Program-made: the position numbers and the translations under genes | Assembly (NCBI RefSeq): GCF_027533645.1 | Contig: NZ_JAQAGY010000004.1 | Coordinates: 248,001 to 312,000, forward strand | DNA from: Paenibacillus caseinilyticus | GTDB lineage: Bacteria; Bacillota; Bacilli; Paenibacillales; NBRC-103111 | Direction of reading: 5' to 3' | DNA length: 64,000 nucleotides | The notes under the pieces: generated by a model | Seen by the model: only the letters and a program-made list of their open reading frames with translations | The model's database searches: none | Told to the model about the DNA's origin: nothing | Shown: in pieces, positions 27,856-36,147 of the stretch | Layout: every line of letters begins with the position of its first letter | Position numbering within the stretch: the stretch's first letter is position 1

Positions 27856-28759
27856 CATTCTCTTCGATCTCCTGGAAGTTCTGCCGGTACTGTCTTGGCG
27901 TGACGCCTGTTTTTTTGCGGAACAGCGCATGAAAGAACTTCATGTCCTGGTAGCCGACCTGGTTTGCGATCTGGTAGATCGGAATGTCGGTGGTTTTGAG
28001 CAGCTCGCAGCACTTTTGGATCCGTACATTCTGAAGATACTGCGTGAACGACACCCCCGTCGATTTCTTGAACAACCGCTGGAAATGGCTGGCGCTGAGG
28101 AAGAAGTAATCCGCCACATGCTGTACCGTCACATTCTGCGTATAGTTCGATTTGATGAAATGGACAACCTCCTCGAGCATCCGTGAGGGAACGGGCTCCG
28201 CCTCGCTCTGCTGCTCGAAGCGCTGAAGCATGACCAACATCTGAATCAGCAGAGCGGTGAGAACGGTGTCGAACCCGGTGCTGCGCTTCAGGTATTCACT
28301 GTGCATCGAGCCGATGAGCGTCTGGAAGGTGTCATACTTGTCCTGAATGTGGAGCCAGGGGACCGAAAGTGCAGCAGGATGATAGATGGCGTTGCAGGTC
28401 TGGGAGTGCTCCTGCAGCATCCCCTTCCAGCGATCCAGCAGGGAGCTGCGGAAGATGCAGTTATAAATAACGAGCATCTTGTCCTGCGTCGGCGAGGACG
28501 GTCTGAACACATGCGAGGTGCCCATAGGGATGACGAACAGATCCCCCTGCTTCACGGGGAGAACCCGGTCCTCAATGTAATGGTAGCCGCAGCCTTCGCC
28601 GACAAAGCAAATTTCAATAAAATCGTGCGTATGCTGGGAAAGCGTAAACGATTCGAGCTCCCTGTTGACGAAAATATCCAAATTTTCTTCAAAAAACATG
28701 TCTCCGCTTAAATGTCCGATTCTCCCGGTCATGACCATCACCCCAGGTAAAGTTTGCAT
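27842..28759 (-). CDS. AraC-family transcriptional regulator with cupin sensor domain
   Basis: A 305-residue regulator. The N-terminal half is an AraC-type cupin (FTLSQHTHDFIEICFVGEGCGYHYIED, then VKQGDLFVIPMGTSHVF), which binds a sugar effector. The C-terminal 100 residues hold two helix-turn-helix units: VQHVADYFFLSASHFQRLFK and IYQIANQVGYQDMKFFHALF. I start at ATG 28759 because GGAAGGG lies about 7 nt upstream; the ATG codons further upstream have no ribosome site. It is the only recognisable regulator in the window and the natural candidate for the CCTATARNC boxes at promoters A-D. AraC proteins commonly activate by binding direct repeats about two helical turns apart beside the -35. Confidence 0.93.
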   Translation of the reverse strand: MQTLPGVMVMTGRIGHLSGDMFFEENLDIFVNRELESFTLSQHTHDFIEICFVGEGCGYHYIEDRVLPVKQGDLFVIPMGTSHVFRPSSPTQDKMLVIYNCIFRSSLLDRWKGMLQEHSQTCNAIYHPAALSVPWLHIQDKYDTFQTLIGSMHSEYLKRSTGFDTVLTALLIQMLVMLQRFEQQSEAEPVPSRMLEEVVHFIKSNYTQNVTVQHVADYFFLSASHFQRLFKKSTGVSFTQYLQNVRIQKCCELLKTTDIPIYQIANQVGYQDMKFFHALFRKKTGVTPRQYRQNFQEIEENASSM

Positions 28760-28938
28760 TTCGACACCCTTCCCGACGATCCGATTCCCGGCTGTATTCT
28801 GGTGGAAATGATGTACCCCAATATGACATGAAAACGCATTCATATCAATCAACGAATCCGTTTTTCGACACCCAAATCGTATTGGTTGATCCCCATACCG
28901 TTCTTGTGTAGTGCAGAACCTGCGGTACTCGGGCCAAC

Positions 28939-28983
28939 CTTTTCGGCTGCCGGCAAACCGTATGTCCGCCGGCGGCCGAAAAG
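28939..28983. repeat. 16-bp inverted repeat upstream of the AraC gene
   Basis: Arms at 28939-28954 and 28968-28983 match at 15 of 16 positions (CTTTTCGGCTGCCGGC and complement), with a 13-nt loop. It could terminate transcription from the BNR gene, but there is no T run after the stem on either strand beyond the stem's own bases. An operator or attenuator is the alternative. Confidence 0.6.
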
Positions 28984-29108
28984 CCTGTATTCCCCCGTAG
29001 AATCATGCAAAGTTATCCAAGAGCTATCGGTTAGCACTCGTTTCGACAGCAGCTGCAAGATCGTAGAATCGGCTGGCAGGCTGCAGGGCATTCGCCAAGC
29101 CTTTCGAC

Positions 29109-29153
29109 TTTTCTTTTCTTTTCTTTTCTTTTCTTTTCTTTTCTTTTCTTTTC
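29109..29153. repeat. Pentanucleotide microsatellite (TTTTC) x9
   Basis: Nine perfect TTTTC units, extended by an imperfect CT-rich tract to about 29171. It ends 16 nt beyond the stop of the BNR gene at 29170 and lies about 350 nt upstream of the AraC start. Such tracts change length by slippage. Confidence 0.95.
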
Positions 29154-29169
29154 TCTTCTTTCTCTTCTC

Positions 29170-30234
29170 TCAGCTTTCAACTAACCAATTCTCAGGAACG
29201 CACACATATTTGATTCCCTTGCGCAGATAAGAGAAGGCGATATGCAGCCGCCCGTCTCCGGGTGCGATAATCGAAGGATAGGAGTAGCCGACCTCCGACT
29301 CCTTGTACTCCAGATCCGCCATCTGAACGTTGCGTGTATGGGGCCAGGAACGGCCGCCGTCCTCGGAGATGGACAGGGTGAGCGGCGTGCGCAGCGGTTT
29401 CTTGCGGGTCTCCCCTTTCCGCTGTACCCAGCGGAACTGGTCGCGCTCCATCGTCGAGTCATTGTAGATGAGCGCTATACGGCCGTCGGCTAACTTGGCC
29501 CACTGCGTGGAGGAATTGTTATTCGCGAGCGGGCTCTTGACCGGCGGGCTCCATGTGCGTCCTTCGTCCGTCGATTCGCTCATGTAGATCCGGTCGGCCT
29601 GCCGGCTGCGGAACATGGCCAGGAGCGATCCGTCGCTGCGGGGAATGATGTTCATCTGCACCCGGTGGATGCTGTCCGGCACTTCCGTCTCCGTCCAGGT
29701 TCGGCCCTGGTCGGTGCTGCGGAGCACCACGCTGTAATGTCCGTCGAGCCGGCAGTAATAAGCAGGCAGCACCCAATCCCCGTTCCCGGTCACCACCGGC
29801 GGATGGCGCAGGAAGATTCCGGGCCGGTCCGTGATTACTTCGGCCGGGCCCCAGGTCAGCCCGCGGTCCCCCGAGAGGCGGGTGACAATGCGCGAGGTCT
29901 TCTGGTTGTGGGGTTCATTCGAGGTATGCAGCAGCCACAATCTGCCGTCCGGTGCCTGGAACAGAACCGGATTCTGCTCGGAGCGTTCCGGGTCTGAGGA
30001 CAGCAGCTCGGGTGCGGTCCACTGGTCCGAGCCGGCCGGCAGCCTCGAGAGGACGACATTCGTATCCGGGTTGCCCTCTCCGCTGCCCGTGAACCAGGTG
30101 CAGAGCAAATCTCCGTTATCCAGAGCTAGCAGATTGGCCGCATGGCTGTCATTCGGATGAAGCACGGGCAAGAACGCTTCCCGTATCCTTGGATCGGCCT
30201 CATGTTCCGTAACCATTCCGTTAAATCGGGTCAT
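29170..30234 (-). CDS. BNR/sialidase-like six-bladed propeller protein
   Basis: A 354-residue sialidase-superfamily protein (BNR_2 type). Four Asp-boxes are visible: SGDRGLTW, STDQGRTW, STDEGRTW and SEDGGRSW, which mark propeller blades. Typical exo-sialidases need an arginine triad, a Tyr/Glu pair and an acid Asp; R-rich positions exist (HPPVV, FRSRQADR) but I cannot assign the triad. There is no signal peptide. Relatives in Paenibacillus are usually called sialidase-family proteins with unknown substrate. In RG-II degradation a GH33 member cleaves Dha, a ulosonic acid resembling sialic acid, so that role is possible here. The start shares ATGA with the preceding gene. Confidence 0.78.
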   Translation of the reverse strand: MTRFNGMVTEHEADPRIREAFLPVLHPNDSHAANLLALDNGDLLCTWFTGSGEGNPDTNVVLSRLPAGSDQWTAPELLSSDPERSEQNPVLFQAPDGRLWLLHTSNEPHNQKTSRIVTRLSGDRGLTWGPAEVITDRPGIFLRHPPVVTGNGDWVLPAYYCRLDGHYSVVLRSTDQGRTWTETEVPDSIHRVQMNIIPRSDGSLLAMFRSRQADRIYMSESTDEGRTWSPPVKSPLANNNSSTQWAKLADGRIALIYNDSTMERDQFRWVQRKGETRKKPLRTPLTLSISEDGGRSWPHTRNVQMADLEYKESEVGYSYPSIIAPGDGRLHIAFSYLRKGIKYVCVPENWLVES

Positions 30235-32441
30235 ATGTGCAGCACTCCCTGCTTGGTATTTGTTCCGTCCGTTCCATCCTGCCGCAGCTTCTCCCAGCTC
30301 AGCTCCGTCTCCGTCAGCCCAGAGTCCGAGAATACGAGTCTGCCGTCGGCATAGACCCGGAAGCCTTCTTCGATCTCCGGCATCTCCGGCGCCAGCCAAG
30401 GCGTTCCGGGACGGCGGTAGGTGATTCTCAGCATGGAGCCGGCCGTCTTCACGCGGTCGAGGTCAAACCAGTCCAGCCCGATGTCCAGCGGATCGAGTAC
30501 GATCCCCTCCCGTCCGACGGACAAGCCGGCGACGTGGGAGACGACGAGGTCGATAAAATACGAATGGTTGTATTCCTGTTCGTCGCTCAGGGCTTCGCCG
30601 GTGTCGCTGTTGTAGTGCTCGACGAGTCCCGGACGGTTCAGGTCGCGCTGCTGATAATGGAGGAATGCGTATTCCCGGAGATAATGGCCGAACTCCCGGT
30701 CATAGCGGTGGCCTCTGCGCCTGCTCTCCTTGGCCAGCGCGTCCAGGGCAATCGAATTCGTATACGGCCAGGTCGGTCCGTCCCATACGCAGCCGTTGCG
30801 TCCCTTGACGAAATGCCCCATCCAGCCGCCTTCCTTGGCATAGGCCGGACAGTCGGCCGAGACGGAGGGGAACGGGCAGCGCGTAGCGAACTCCCGCTCA
30901 TCGAACAGGTGCCCCATTAAGCCGTCGTGGCGCTCATCGAGCATCTGAGCCCAGCTGGGGTAGAAGCCGACGATATTTTTGACGAACGCCTTCTCGTCGG
31001 TTTCATGATGCAGGTCGTAGAAGAACTGCGTGGCTTCGTCCCACATTTTGTCCAGCACGCCGGCCTTGACCGCCTCCGCCCGCTCCCGGTAATGCTCCGC
31101 CTCCTGGTCGCCAAGCGCTTCGCCGAGGCCTGCAATGCCGAGCAGATTCAGATAGTGATATACCGTCCGGTCCACCCGCTTCAGCGGCGTATACGTTGAT
31201 TTGTCCTTGGGATTCCTCGGGTAGTCGTGAAAATACCAGTAGCTCGGTTGGTATTCCTTGCCTGTACGCGTATGCTTGTATTCGATCATCAGGGCATCCC
31301 GCTCATTCGCGTATACCTTGCACCAGGCCTCGGAATTCCGTTTCAGCGCGGGCAGCAGCTCTGCTGCCGCTTCTTTGTCCGGGTGCACCAGGAACAGCTG
31401 ATACGCCGCCCAGCCTCCGAAGTTCGCGAAGGAATGCATCACCGTGTCCACCGTCAGGCAGCTGAGCATGCCGTCTTCCCCAGGCGAAGCCTGCATATTA
31501 CGGTATGCGCCGAGCGCATAGGCGGGGTCATGGTGCCACCTCGCGTCCATCGTATGGAGGGGAACGGACAAGTTAATGAGCTTGCTGAATTCCCAGCCCC
31601 CTTTGCCGAAGGGCGTCTTGCTCTTCTTGTGAGACCTCCCCTCATAGAAGAGCGGGTGTCTCAAGTTGCCGTACTTCGGATCCGCCAGATTGTGGCGGAG
31701 CAGGAACCAGCGGTAGCTCCAAGTGCGGTCCAGCAATTCCTCGCTGCTGGCGAAGCTTGGCGTATGGCTGAACCAGGCTTCGTATTCGTTCTGCTGGGCT
31801 TCCAGAACTTCATCCGCTGTCCTGCCGCTCTCCGCGTAAGAGGCGGCGCGCTCAGAGAGCGTGCGGATGTCATCTGCTCCTTGGATCCCGAAGGCGGCGG
31901 CAATGACCAAGGAACGGGACTCTCCGGGGGGCACCCGGAGACCATCCAGCAGCTGCGGATCGCTGACGGCTATGGTGCCGTCTATCGTGAAGCTGTAGTG
32001 CTCGATGGAGAACGATCCGCTCAGCCGGCCCCCCTCTCGCTGCCCGAACGCCTCCCCGTAGGTTTCGAGTCGCAGCACCAGCTCTTCCCGGCTGCGGTTC
32101 GTCCACGTCTGGCAGGACACCGCGCAGTCGTCCCAGGTGATGAATTTGCGTTCGCTGAGAGCCAGCCGGTTCCCTTCGTAGTCCATGCTCAGGTGGCTCG
32201 GACGCCAGACGGTCCGGCACGGGTCGTAACTTGAGATGAGGCTGCTCTGTACAGCAAACAGCAGGGGAATGTTCACCTTGTGAATAAAATCGAATCGGCC
32301 TGAAAATCCCGGTACGGGATCGAGATAATCCGCCCACAGGCGGGCCCCGGTGGACCCGAGCAGGAGTGCTCCCGGAAGCGTGCGGAGCGATTTCTTCCCT
32401 GCCTGGAGCACATCATCCAGCCGCCTAGCTCCTGACATCAT
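30231..32441 (-). CDS. MGH1/GH63-like (alpha/alpha)6 glycosidase
   Basis: A 736-residue protein whose second half is a helical toroid with NGCVWDGPTWPYTNSIALDALA, the hallmark of the mannosylglycerate-hydrolase/GH63/trehalase superfamily, where the Asp before GP is catalytic. Other family segments are WHHDPAYALGAYRNMQ, YHYLNLLGIAGLGEAL and QEYNHSYFIDLVVSHVAGL. The N-terminal about 250 residues are beta-rich. The superfamily inverts alpha-glucosides or alpha-mannosides, but this member is divergent and its substrate is unknown. The start is ATG 32441 (or 32438 directly after). Promoter C, with a perfect TATAAT, lies 46 nt upstream. Confidence 0.75.
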   Translation of the reverse strand: MMSGARRLDDVLQAGKKSLRTLPGALLLGSTGARLWADYLDPVPGFSGRFDFIHKVNIPLLFAVQSSLISSYDPCRTVWRPSHLSMDYEGNRLALSERKFITWDDCAVSCQTWTNRSREELVLRLETYGEAFGQREGGRLSGSFSIEHYSFTIDGTIAVSDPQLLDGLRVPPGESRSLVIAAAFGIQGADDIRTLSERAASYAESGRTADEVLEAQQNEYEAWFSHTPSFASSEELLDRTWSYRWFLLRHNLADPKYGNLRHPLFYEGRSHKKSKTPFGKGGWEFSKLINLSVPLHTMDARWHHDPAYALGAYRNMQASPGEDGMLSCLTVDTVMHSFANFGGWAAYQLFLVHPDKEAAAELLPALKRNSEAWCKVYANERDALMIEYKHTRTGKEYQPSYWYFHDYPRNPKDKSTYTPLKRVDRTVYHYLNLLGIAGLGEALGDQEAEHYRERAEAVKAGVLDKMWDEATQFFYDLHHETDEKAFVKNIVGFYPSWAQMLDERHDGLMGHLFDEREFATRCPFPSVSADCPAYAKEGGWMGHFVKGRNGCVWDGPTWPYTNSIALDALAKESRRRGHRYDREFGHYLREYAFLHYQQRDLNRPGLVEHYNSDTGEALSDEQEYNHSYFIDLVVSHVAGLSVGREGIVLDPLDIGLDWFDLDRVKTAGSMLRITYRRPGTPWLAPEMPEIEEGFRVYADGRLVFSDSGLTETELSWEKLRQDGTDGTNTKQGVLHI

Positions 32442-32486
32442 TGTTCTCTCGCCCTACTCTCTGTCCTGAGGTTTTTATTATCATTC

Positions 32487-32540
32487 ATTATAAAATGTCC
32501 ACATGATCGGTCCGAGGTGGTTATCGTCTCAATCTATAGG
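32487..32540 (-). promoter_or_regulatory. Promoter C with distal CCTATAG box
   Basis: On the minus strand a box CCTATAGAT begins at 32540 and a perfect TATAAT at 32492, 48 nt later, i.e. the 22 + 26 spacing seen for the distal box of promoter B. The proximal position (from 32518, ACCTCGGAC) is degenerate. There is no -35. It would drive the MGH1-like and BNR genes. Confidence 0.55.
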
Positions 32541-32566
32541 GCAATCCTGCTTACAGGCCATACTCT

Positions 32567-33565
32567 TTACAAAAGGAGGTCCGCATACCAATAAGCGATG
32601 CGTTCTCTTCGCCACGTATAGGTCACATGCACCCTGCTGCCCTCCGCGACGATCGCGGGATACGAATACTGCTTCTCCCCTTCGTCGATCACCGTCTCCC
32701 CTTCCCAGCTCAGACCGTTATCCCGCGAGAGCAGCAGAACCAGGGGGGACCTGGGCCCCTTCAGCTTGCCGGGCTCGGGGCGGGTCGGATTGCAGACCAG
32801 CGCCAGCGTGCCGTCCGCGAGCTTCGCCAGGTCGAGGCCGCTGTTGTTATTCGGCAGCGCGGTGGCATAAGCCGGACACCAGGAGCGTCCCCCATCGGCG
32901 GAGTCGCTGCGGTAGACGGCGCCGGCCGTGCTCCGGGTAAGCATGTGCACGCAGCCCGGCTCCGATTCCCACAGGCTCGGCTGGATGATCCCTTTGCCGA
33001 GAAAAGCGCTCCGGTCCGCAGGCATCGGCACGGCATCGCTTCGGACCCAGGTTCGCCCTCCGTCCGGCGAGAGGTCGACAAAGGCATCCCAGGCCGGCTC
33101 CAGGGAAGCCGGAGCGGCGATGGTACCGTCCGCCAGGCGGACCGGCTTGTTCTTGACGGGCCCCCGGCCTCCCCGGTCCCCGGGAACGAGCACTGCCGGA
33201 GCCGACCAGGTGTGACCGTCATCCTTGGACTCCATGACGAAGGTTGACCAATGCTCGATGCGTGTACCTGTTTTGTAGTAGAGGAGGAGGGTACCGTCTT
33301 CCCGGCGGAAGAGCACCGGGTTCCAATGCGGCACTCCGGGTTCGCCGGCCACCTGACGCGGAGCGGTCCATCCGCTCTGCGCACTGCGGTGTGCAGCCCA
33401 GATCGCCACATCCCCGGCGCCTTCCTTCGAGCCGCCGAACCAGGCGGCGACAGCGCCGCCATCCGGCAGCAGCACGATCGTGGACGCATGGCAGCTCGCG
33501 AACGGCCGCTCGTCTTCGAAGATATATTCCTTGCGGGGATGGATCACTTGCAGCTTAGCGGTCAT
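32567..33565 (-). CDS. BNR/sialidase-like protein (second copy)
   Basis: A 332-residue member of the same superfamily as the gene at 29170-30234 but not a close copy. Asp-boxes or relics are SKDDGHTW, SPDGGRTW, SADGGRSW and SRDNGLSW. HASTIVLLPDGGAVAAWFGGSKEG near the N-terminus and GPVKNKPVRLADG are typical of the exo-alpha-sialidase-like BNR_2 group found in plant-polysaccharide clusters. No secretion signal. ATG 33565 has a perfect AAGGAGG and shares ATGA with the GH95 stop, making it the last gene of the GH78 operon. The substrate may be an acidic sugar such as Dha, Kdo or an unsaturated uronate; the sequence does not decide. Confidence 0.78.
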   Translation of the reverse strand: MTAKLQVIHPRKEYIFEDERPFASCHASTIVLLPDGGAVAAWFGGSKEGAGDVAIWAAHRSAQSGWTAPRQVAGEPGVPHWNPVLFRREDGTLLLYYKTGTRIEHWSTFVMESKDDGHTWSAPAVLVPGDRGGRGPVKNKPVRLADGTIAAPASLEPAWDAFVDLSPDGGRTWVRSDAVPMPADRSAFLGKGIIQPSLWESEPGCVHMLTRSTAGAVYRSDSADGGRSWCPAYATALPNNNSGLDLAKLADGTLALVCNPTRPEPGKLKGPRSPLVLLLSRDNGLSWEGETVIDEGEKQYSYPAIVAEGSRVHVTYTWRRERIAYWYADLLL

Positions 33566-36051
33566 TGCAGTTCGCCTCCTTGATATGCCGCAGGGGGTTG
33601 GGTTGCGGCAGGAACCCTCACGGGTTGGCACGCTGTGGGGGGAAGTGCGGAAGCTCCGGCCGGTGACGCCGCCTTGATCTCATACCGCCTTCTCGCTTCC
33701 GTCGGGAACCGTACGGTTGATTCGTCCTCCGTCTCCACGGCCACAGCCGCCCCATCCGCAGCTGTAATAACGACGGGCCCATCCGTCGACAAGCGGCAAG
33801 TCCGGCCGGCCAGGGAAACCAGCGAAGCACGGCCCAGCCTGCCGTCTTGCCAGTCCATGTCGATCTCGAAGCCCCCGCGGGCCCGGAGCCCCCGGACCCG
33901 GCCCTGCCGCCACTTCTCGGGCAGAGCAGGCAGCAGCCGGATCGTTCCCCGGTGGCTCTGCAGCAGCAGCTCGAGAATGCCGGAGGTGCCTGCCAGGTTG
34001 CCGTCGATCTGGAAGATGTCCATCTTCACCTTCGGGTGGCGGTGCGCATTGGTCAGGTTCGGGTGCAGTCCCGCCAGCAGCTCGCTCAGGAAGCGGTCAG
34101 CGGCTTCCGGCTCACGCAGCCTGGCCCACATGGAGATCATCCAGGCACAGCTCCACCCTGTATGGGCTCCGCCGTGGGCAAGCCGGCGTTCGAGCGACTT
34201 CCTGCAGGCTTCGGCCAGCTCCGGATCGTCCTCCAGCGTGATCTCTTCGAGCGGATGGAGCGCAGCGAGGTGCGCCGTGTGGCGGTGGCCCGGCTCCGCC
34301 TCCCCGTAGTCCTCGGCCCACTCCTGCAGCTGGCCGTGCCGGCCGATGCGGTAAGGCGGCATCCGCCGGAGCGTCTGCTCCAGCAGCTCCCGGAAGCTCT
34401 CATCCTTCCCCAGCTCCAGGCTGGCCTGGATGCACCGGCTGAACAGATTGCGCAGCAGCGCGATGTCCATGGTGGAGGCATAAGTGACGCAGCCTCTGCT
34501 GCCGTTCCCGTCAAGAAAATGATTCTCCGGCGAGGTCGACGGGCAGGTCACCAGGAAGCCGTCCGGGCCTTCCACGAGCCAATCCAGCCCGAAGAGCGCT
34601 GCTTCCTTCATTACCGGGTAGGCCCGGATCAGGTCGGCTTCGTCCTGGCTGAAGGCGTAATGCTCCCACAGGTGCTCGCAGAGCCAGGCGCCGGCCATCG
34701 GCCAGAACGCCCAGCTCGGCGACCCGCCGACCGGGGTGGCCGTCCGCCACAGATCGATATTATGATGGGCGGTCCAGCCCCGGCACCGGTAATGCACAGA
34801 GGCGGCCCGGCGGCCGGTAATCCGCAGGTCGTCCACCAGCCGCAGCAGCGGCTCGTGGCATTCGGCGAGGTTGGCGGCTTCCGCAGGCCAGTAGTTCATC
34901 TGGACGTTGATGTTCGCCGTCCAGGAACTGCACCAGGGCGGCTGTATCTTGTCGTTCCAGATGCCCTGCAGGTTGGCCGGCTGCGTGCCGGGCCGGGAGC
35001 TCGAGAGCAGCAGATAGCGGCCGTACTGGAAGAACAGCGCCGCGAGTCCGGGATCGTCCGCGCCTTGGGCGACGGCCCGGATGCGGGCGTCGGTCGGCAG
35101 GGCATCCGCGCCGCCAATGGCTGCGGCGCTTCCGCCGAGTTCGAGCGACACGCGCCCGAACTTCTCCGCATGCTCCTGGACATGCCGCTCCTTCAGCCGG
35201 TCGTAGCCCAGCGCCGCCGCCTCCCGGAGCCGCTCCGCGCACAGGTCGCCCGGCCGTCCAGCCAGCGAAGGGGCTGCCGGATCGCGGCCGAAGCCGTCAT
35301 AGCTAGTCGCGGCTGCGAGCAGCAGCGTGACGCCCCGGCCGGAGACCACGCGGATCCGGCCGCCGGAGGACTCGATCCGGCCCTTCTCGGCGGTGACGAG
35401 AAGAGCCGCCTCGAAGGCGATCCCGCGCCCGTCCTCGTACCGGACGGGTTCGGACGAGCGCACCGTATTCGGGAGCACCTGCACGGGGCAGCGGCCGGAG
35501 AGCGCCATCCCGCCGCTTCCCGTCCGGCGTACGGCATGCTGCAGGGGGCTGCCCAGCGAGACGGTGAAGCTCAGCGGCTGCTCGCTGTCGATCCGCAGCG
35601 CCAGCACTTGATCGGCAGCCGAGACGAACAGCTCCCGGGTATGGCGAGCCCCGTCCTCCTTGTACTGCGTGCGGATCACCGCCTCGTCCAGGCAGAGCTC
35701 CCGCCGGTAGTCCGTCATCTCCCCTTCCTTCTCGAAGAGAAGCTCGAGATCCCCCAGCGGCAGGTAAGACTCGATGTCCGGTCCCTGCATGTACTGCTCG
35801 ATGATCTCCTCCGCCTCCGCATGGCGGCCCTCGAAGATCAGCTTCCTTACCGGATCGAGATGGAGATGCGCGTCCTCCCGGACGGTGTCCCTCGGTTCGC
35901 CCGACCACAGCGTATCCTCATTCAGGGCGATTCTCTCCCGCCCTGTGCCGCCGAATACCATGGCGCCGAGCCGGCCGTTGCCGGCAGGCAGCGCCTCGAA
36001 CCAGCTGCCTGCCGGCTGTTCGTACCACAGGATCGATCGATGGCTTGTCAT
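33562..36051 (-). CDS. GH95 alpha-L-fucosidase/alpha-L-galactosidase-type enzyme (second copy)
   Basis: An 829-residue GH95 protein. [28 protein letters not shown] marks the N-terminal domain. Catalytic motifs are NVQMNYWPAEAANLAECHEPL (Asn pair), LQEWAEDYGEAEPGHRH (general acid) and FQIDGNLAGTSGILELLLQS (Asp). Against the copy at 15191-17551 the Asn motif is NVQMN instead of NTEMN and the tail is longer (Pro/Ala-rich). Different regulation and sequence suggest two different linkages, for example L-fucose versus L-galactose. ATG 36051 has GAGGAGGG upstream. No signal peptide. Confidence 0.9.
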   Translation of the reverse strand: MTSHRSILWYEQPAGSWFEALPAGNGRLGAMVFGGTGRERIALNEDTLWSGEPRDTVREDAHLHLDPVRKLIFEGRHAEAEEIIEQYMQGPDIESYLPLGDLELLFEKEGEMTDYRRELCLDEAVIRTQYKEDGARHTRELFVSAADQVLALRIDSEQPLSFTVSLGSPLQHAVRRTGSGGMALSGRCPVQVLPNTVRSSEPVRYEDGRGIAFEAALLVTAEKGRIESSGGRIRVVSGRGVTLLLAAATSYDGFGRDPAAPSLAGRPGDLCAERLREAAALGYDRLKERHVQEHAEKFGRVSLELGGSAAAIGGADALPTDARIRAVAQGADDPGLAALFFQYGRYLLLSSSRPGTQPANLQGIWNDKIQPPWCSSWTANINVQMNYWPAEAANLAECHEPLLRLVDDLRITGRRAASVHYRCRGWTAHHNIDLWRTATPVGGSPSWAFWPMAGAWLCEHLWEHYAFSQDEADLIRAYPVMKEAALFGLDWLVEGPDGFLVTCPSTSPENHFLDGNGSRGCVTYASTMDIALLRNLFSRCIQASLELGKDESFRELLEQTLRRMPPYRIGRHGQLQEWAEDYGEAEPGHRHTAHLAALHPLEEITLEDDPELAEACRKSLERRLAHGGAHTGWSCAWMISMWARLREPEAADRFLSELLAGLHPNLTNAHRHPKVKMDIFQIDGNLAGTSGILELLLQSHRGTIRLLPALPEKWRQGRVRGLRARGGFEIDMDWQDGRLGRASLVSLAGRTCRLSTDGPVVITAADGAAVAVETEDESTVRFPTEARRRYEIKAASPAGASALPPTACQPVRVPAATQPPAAYQGGELQ

Positions 36052-36147
36052 CTGTGCCCTCCTCTACGGCTTTTTTCCATCGTCATTGCCGTGCTATCGA
36101 TCTAACGACCTAACGGACTGCCGGACTGCCGACGCACTCATCCAGCC

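Larger units (their letters stand above)
28760..29169. other. 410-nt intergenic region upstream of the AraC gene
   Basis: It contains a 16-bp inverted repeat (28939-28983) and a pentanucleotide microsatellite (29109-29153). No strong promoter is evident on the minus strand; a weak TCGAAA/TATGAA pair around 28845-28880 is the best -35/-10 guess. No CCTATA box is present, so the regulator does not look autoregulated through the same site. Confidence 0.6.
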
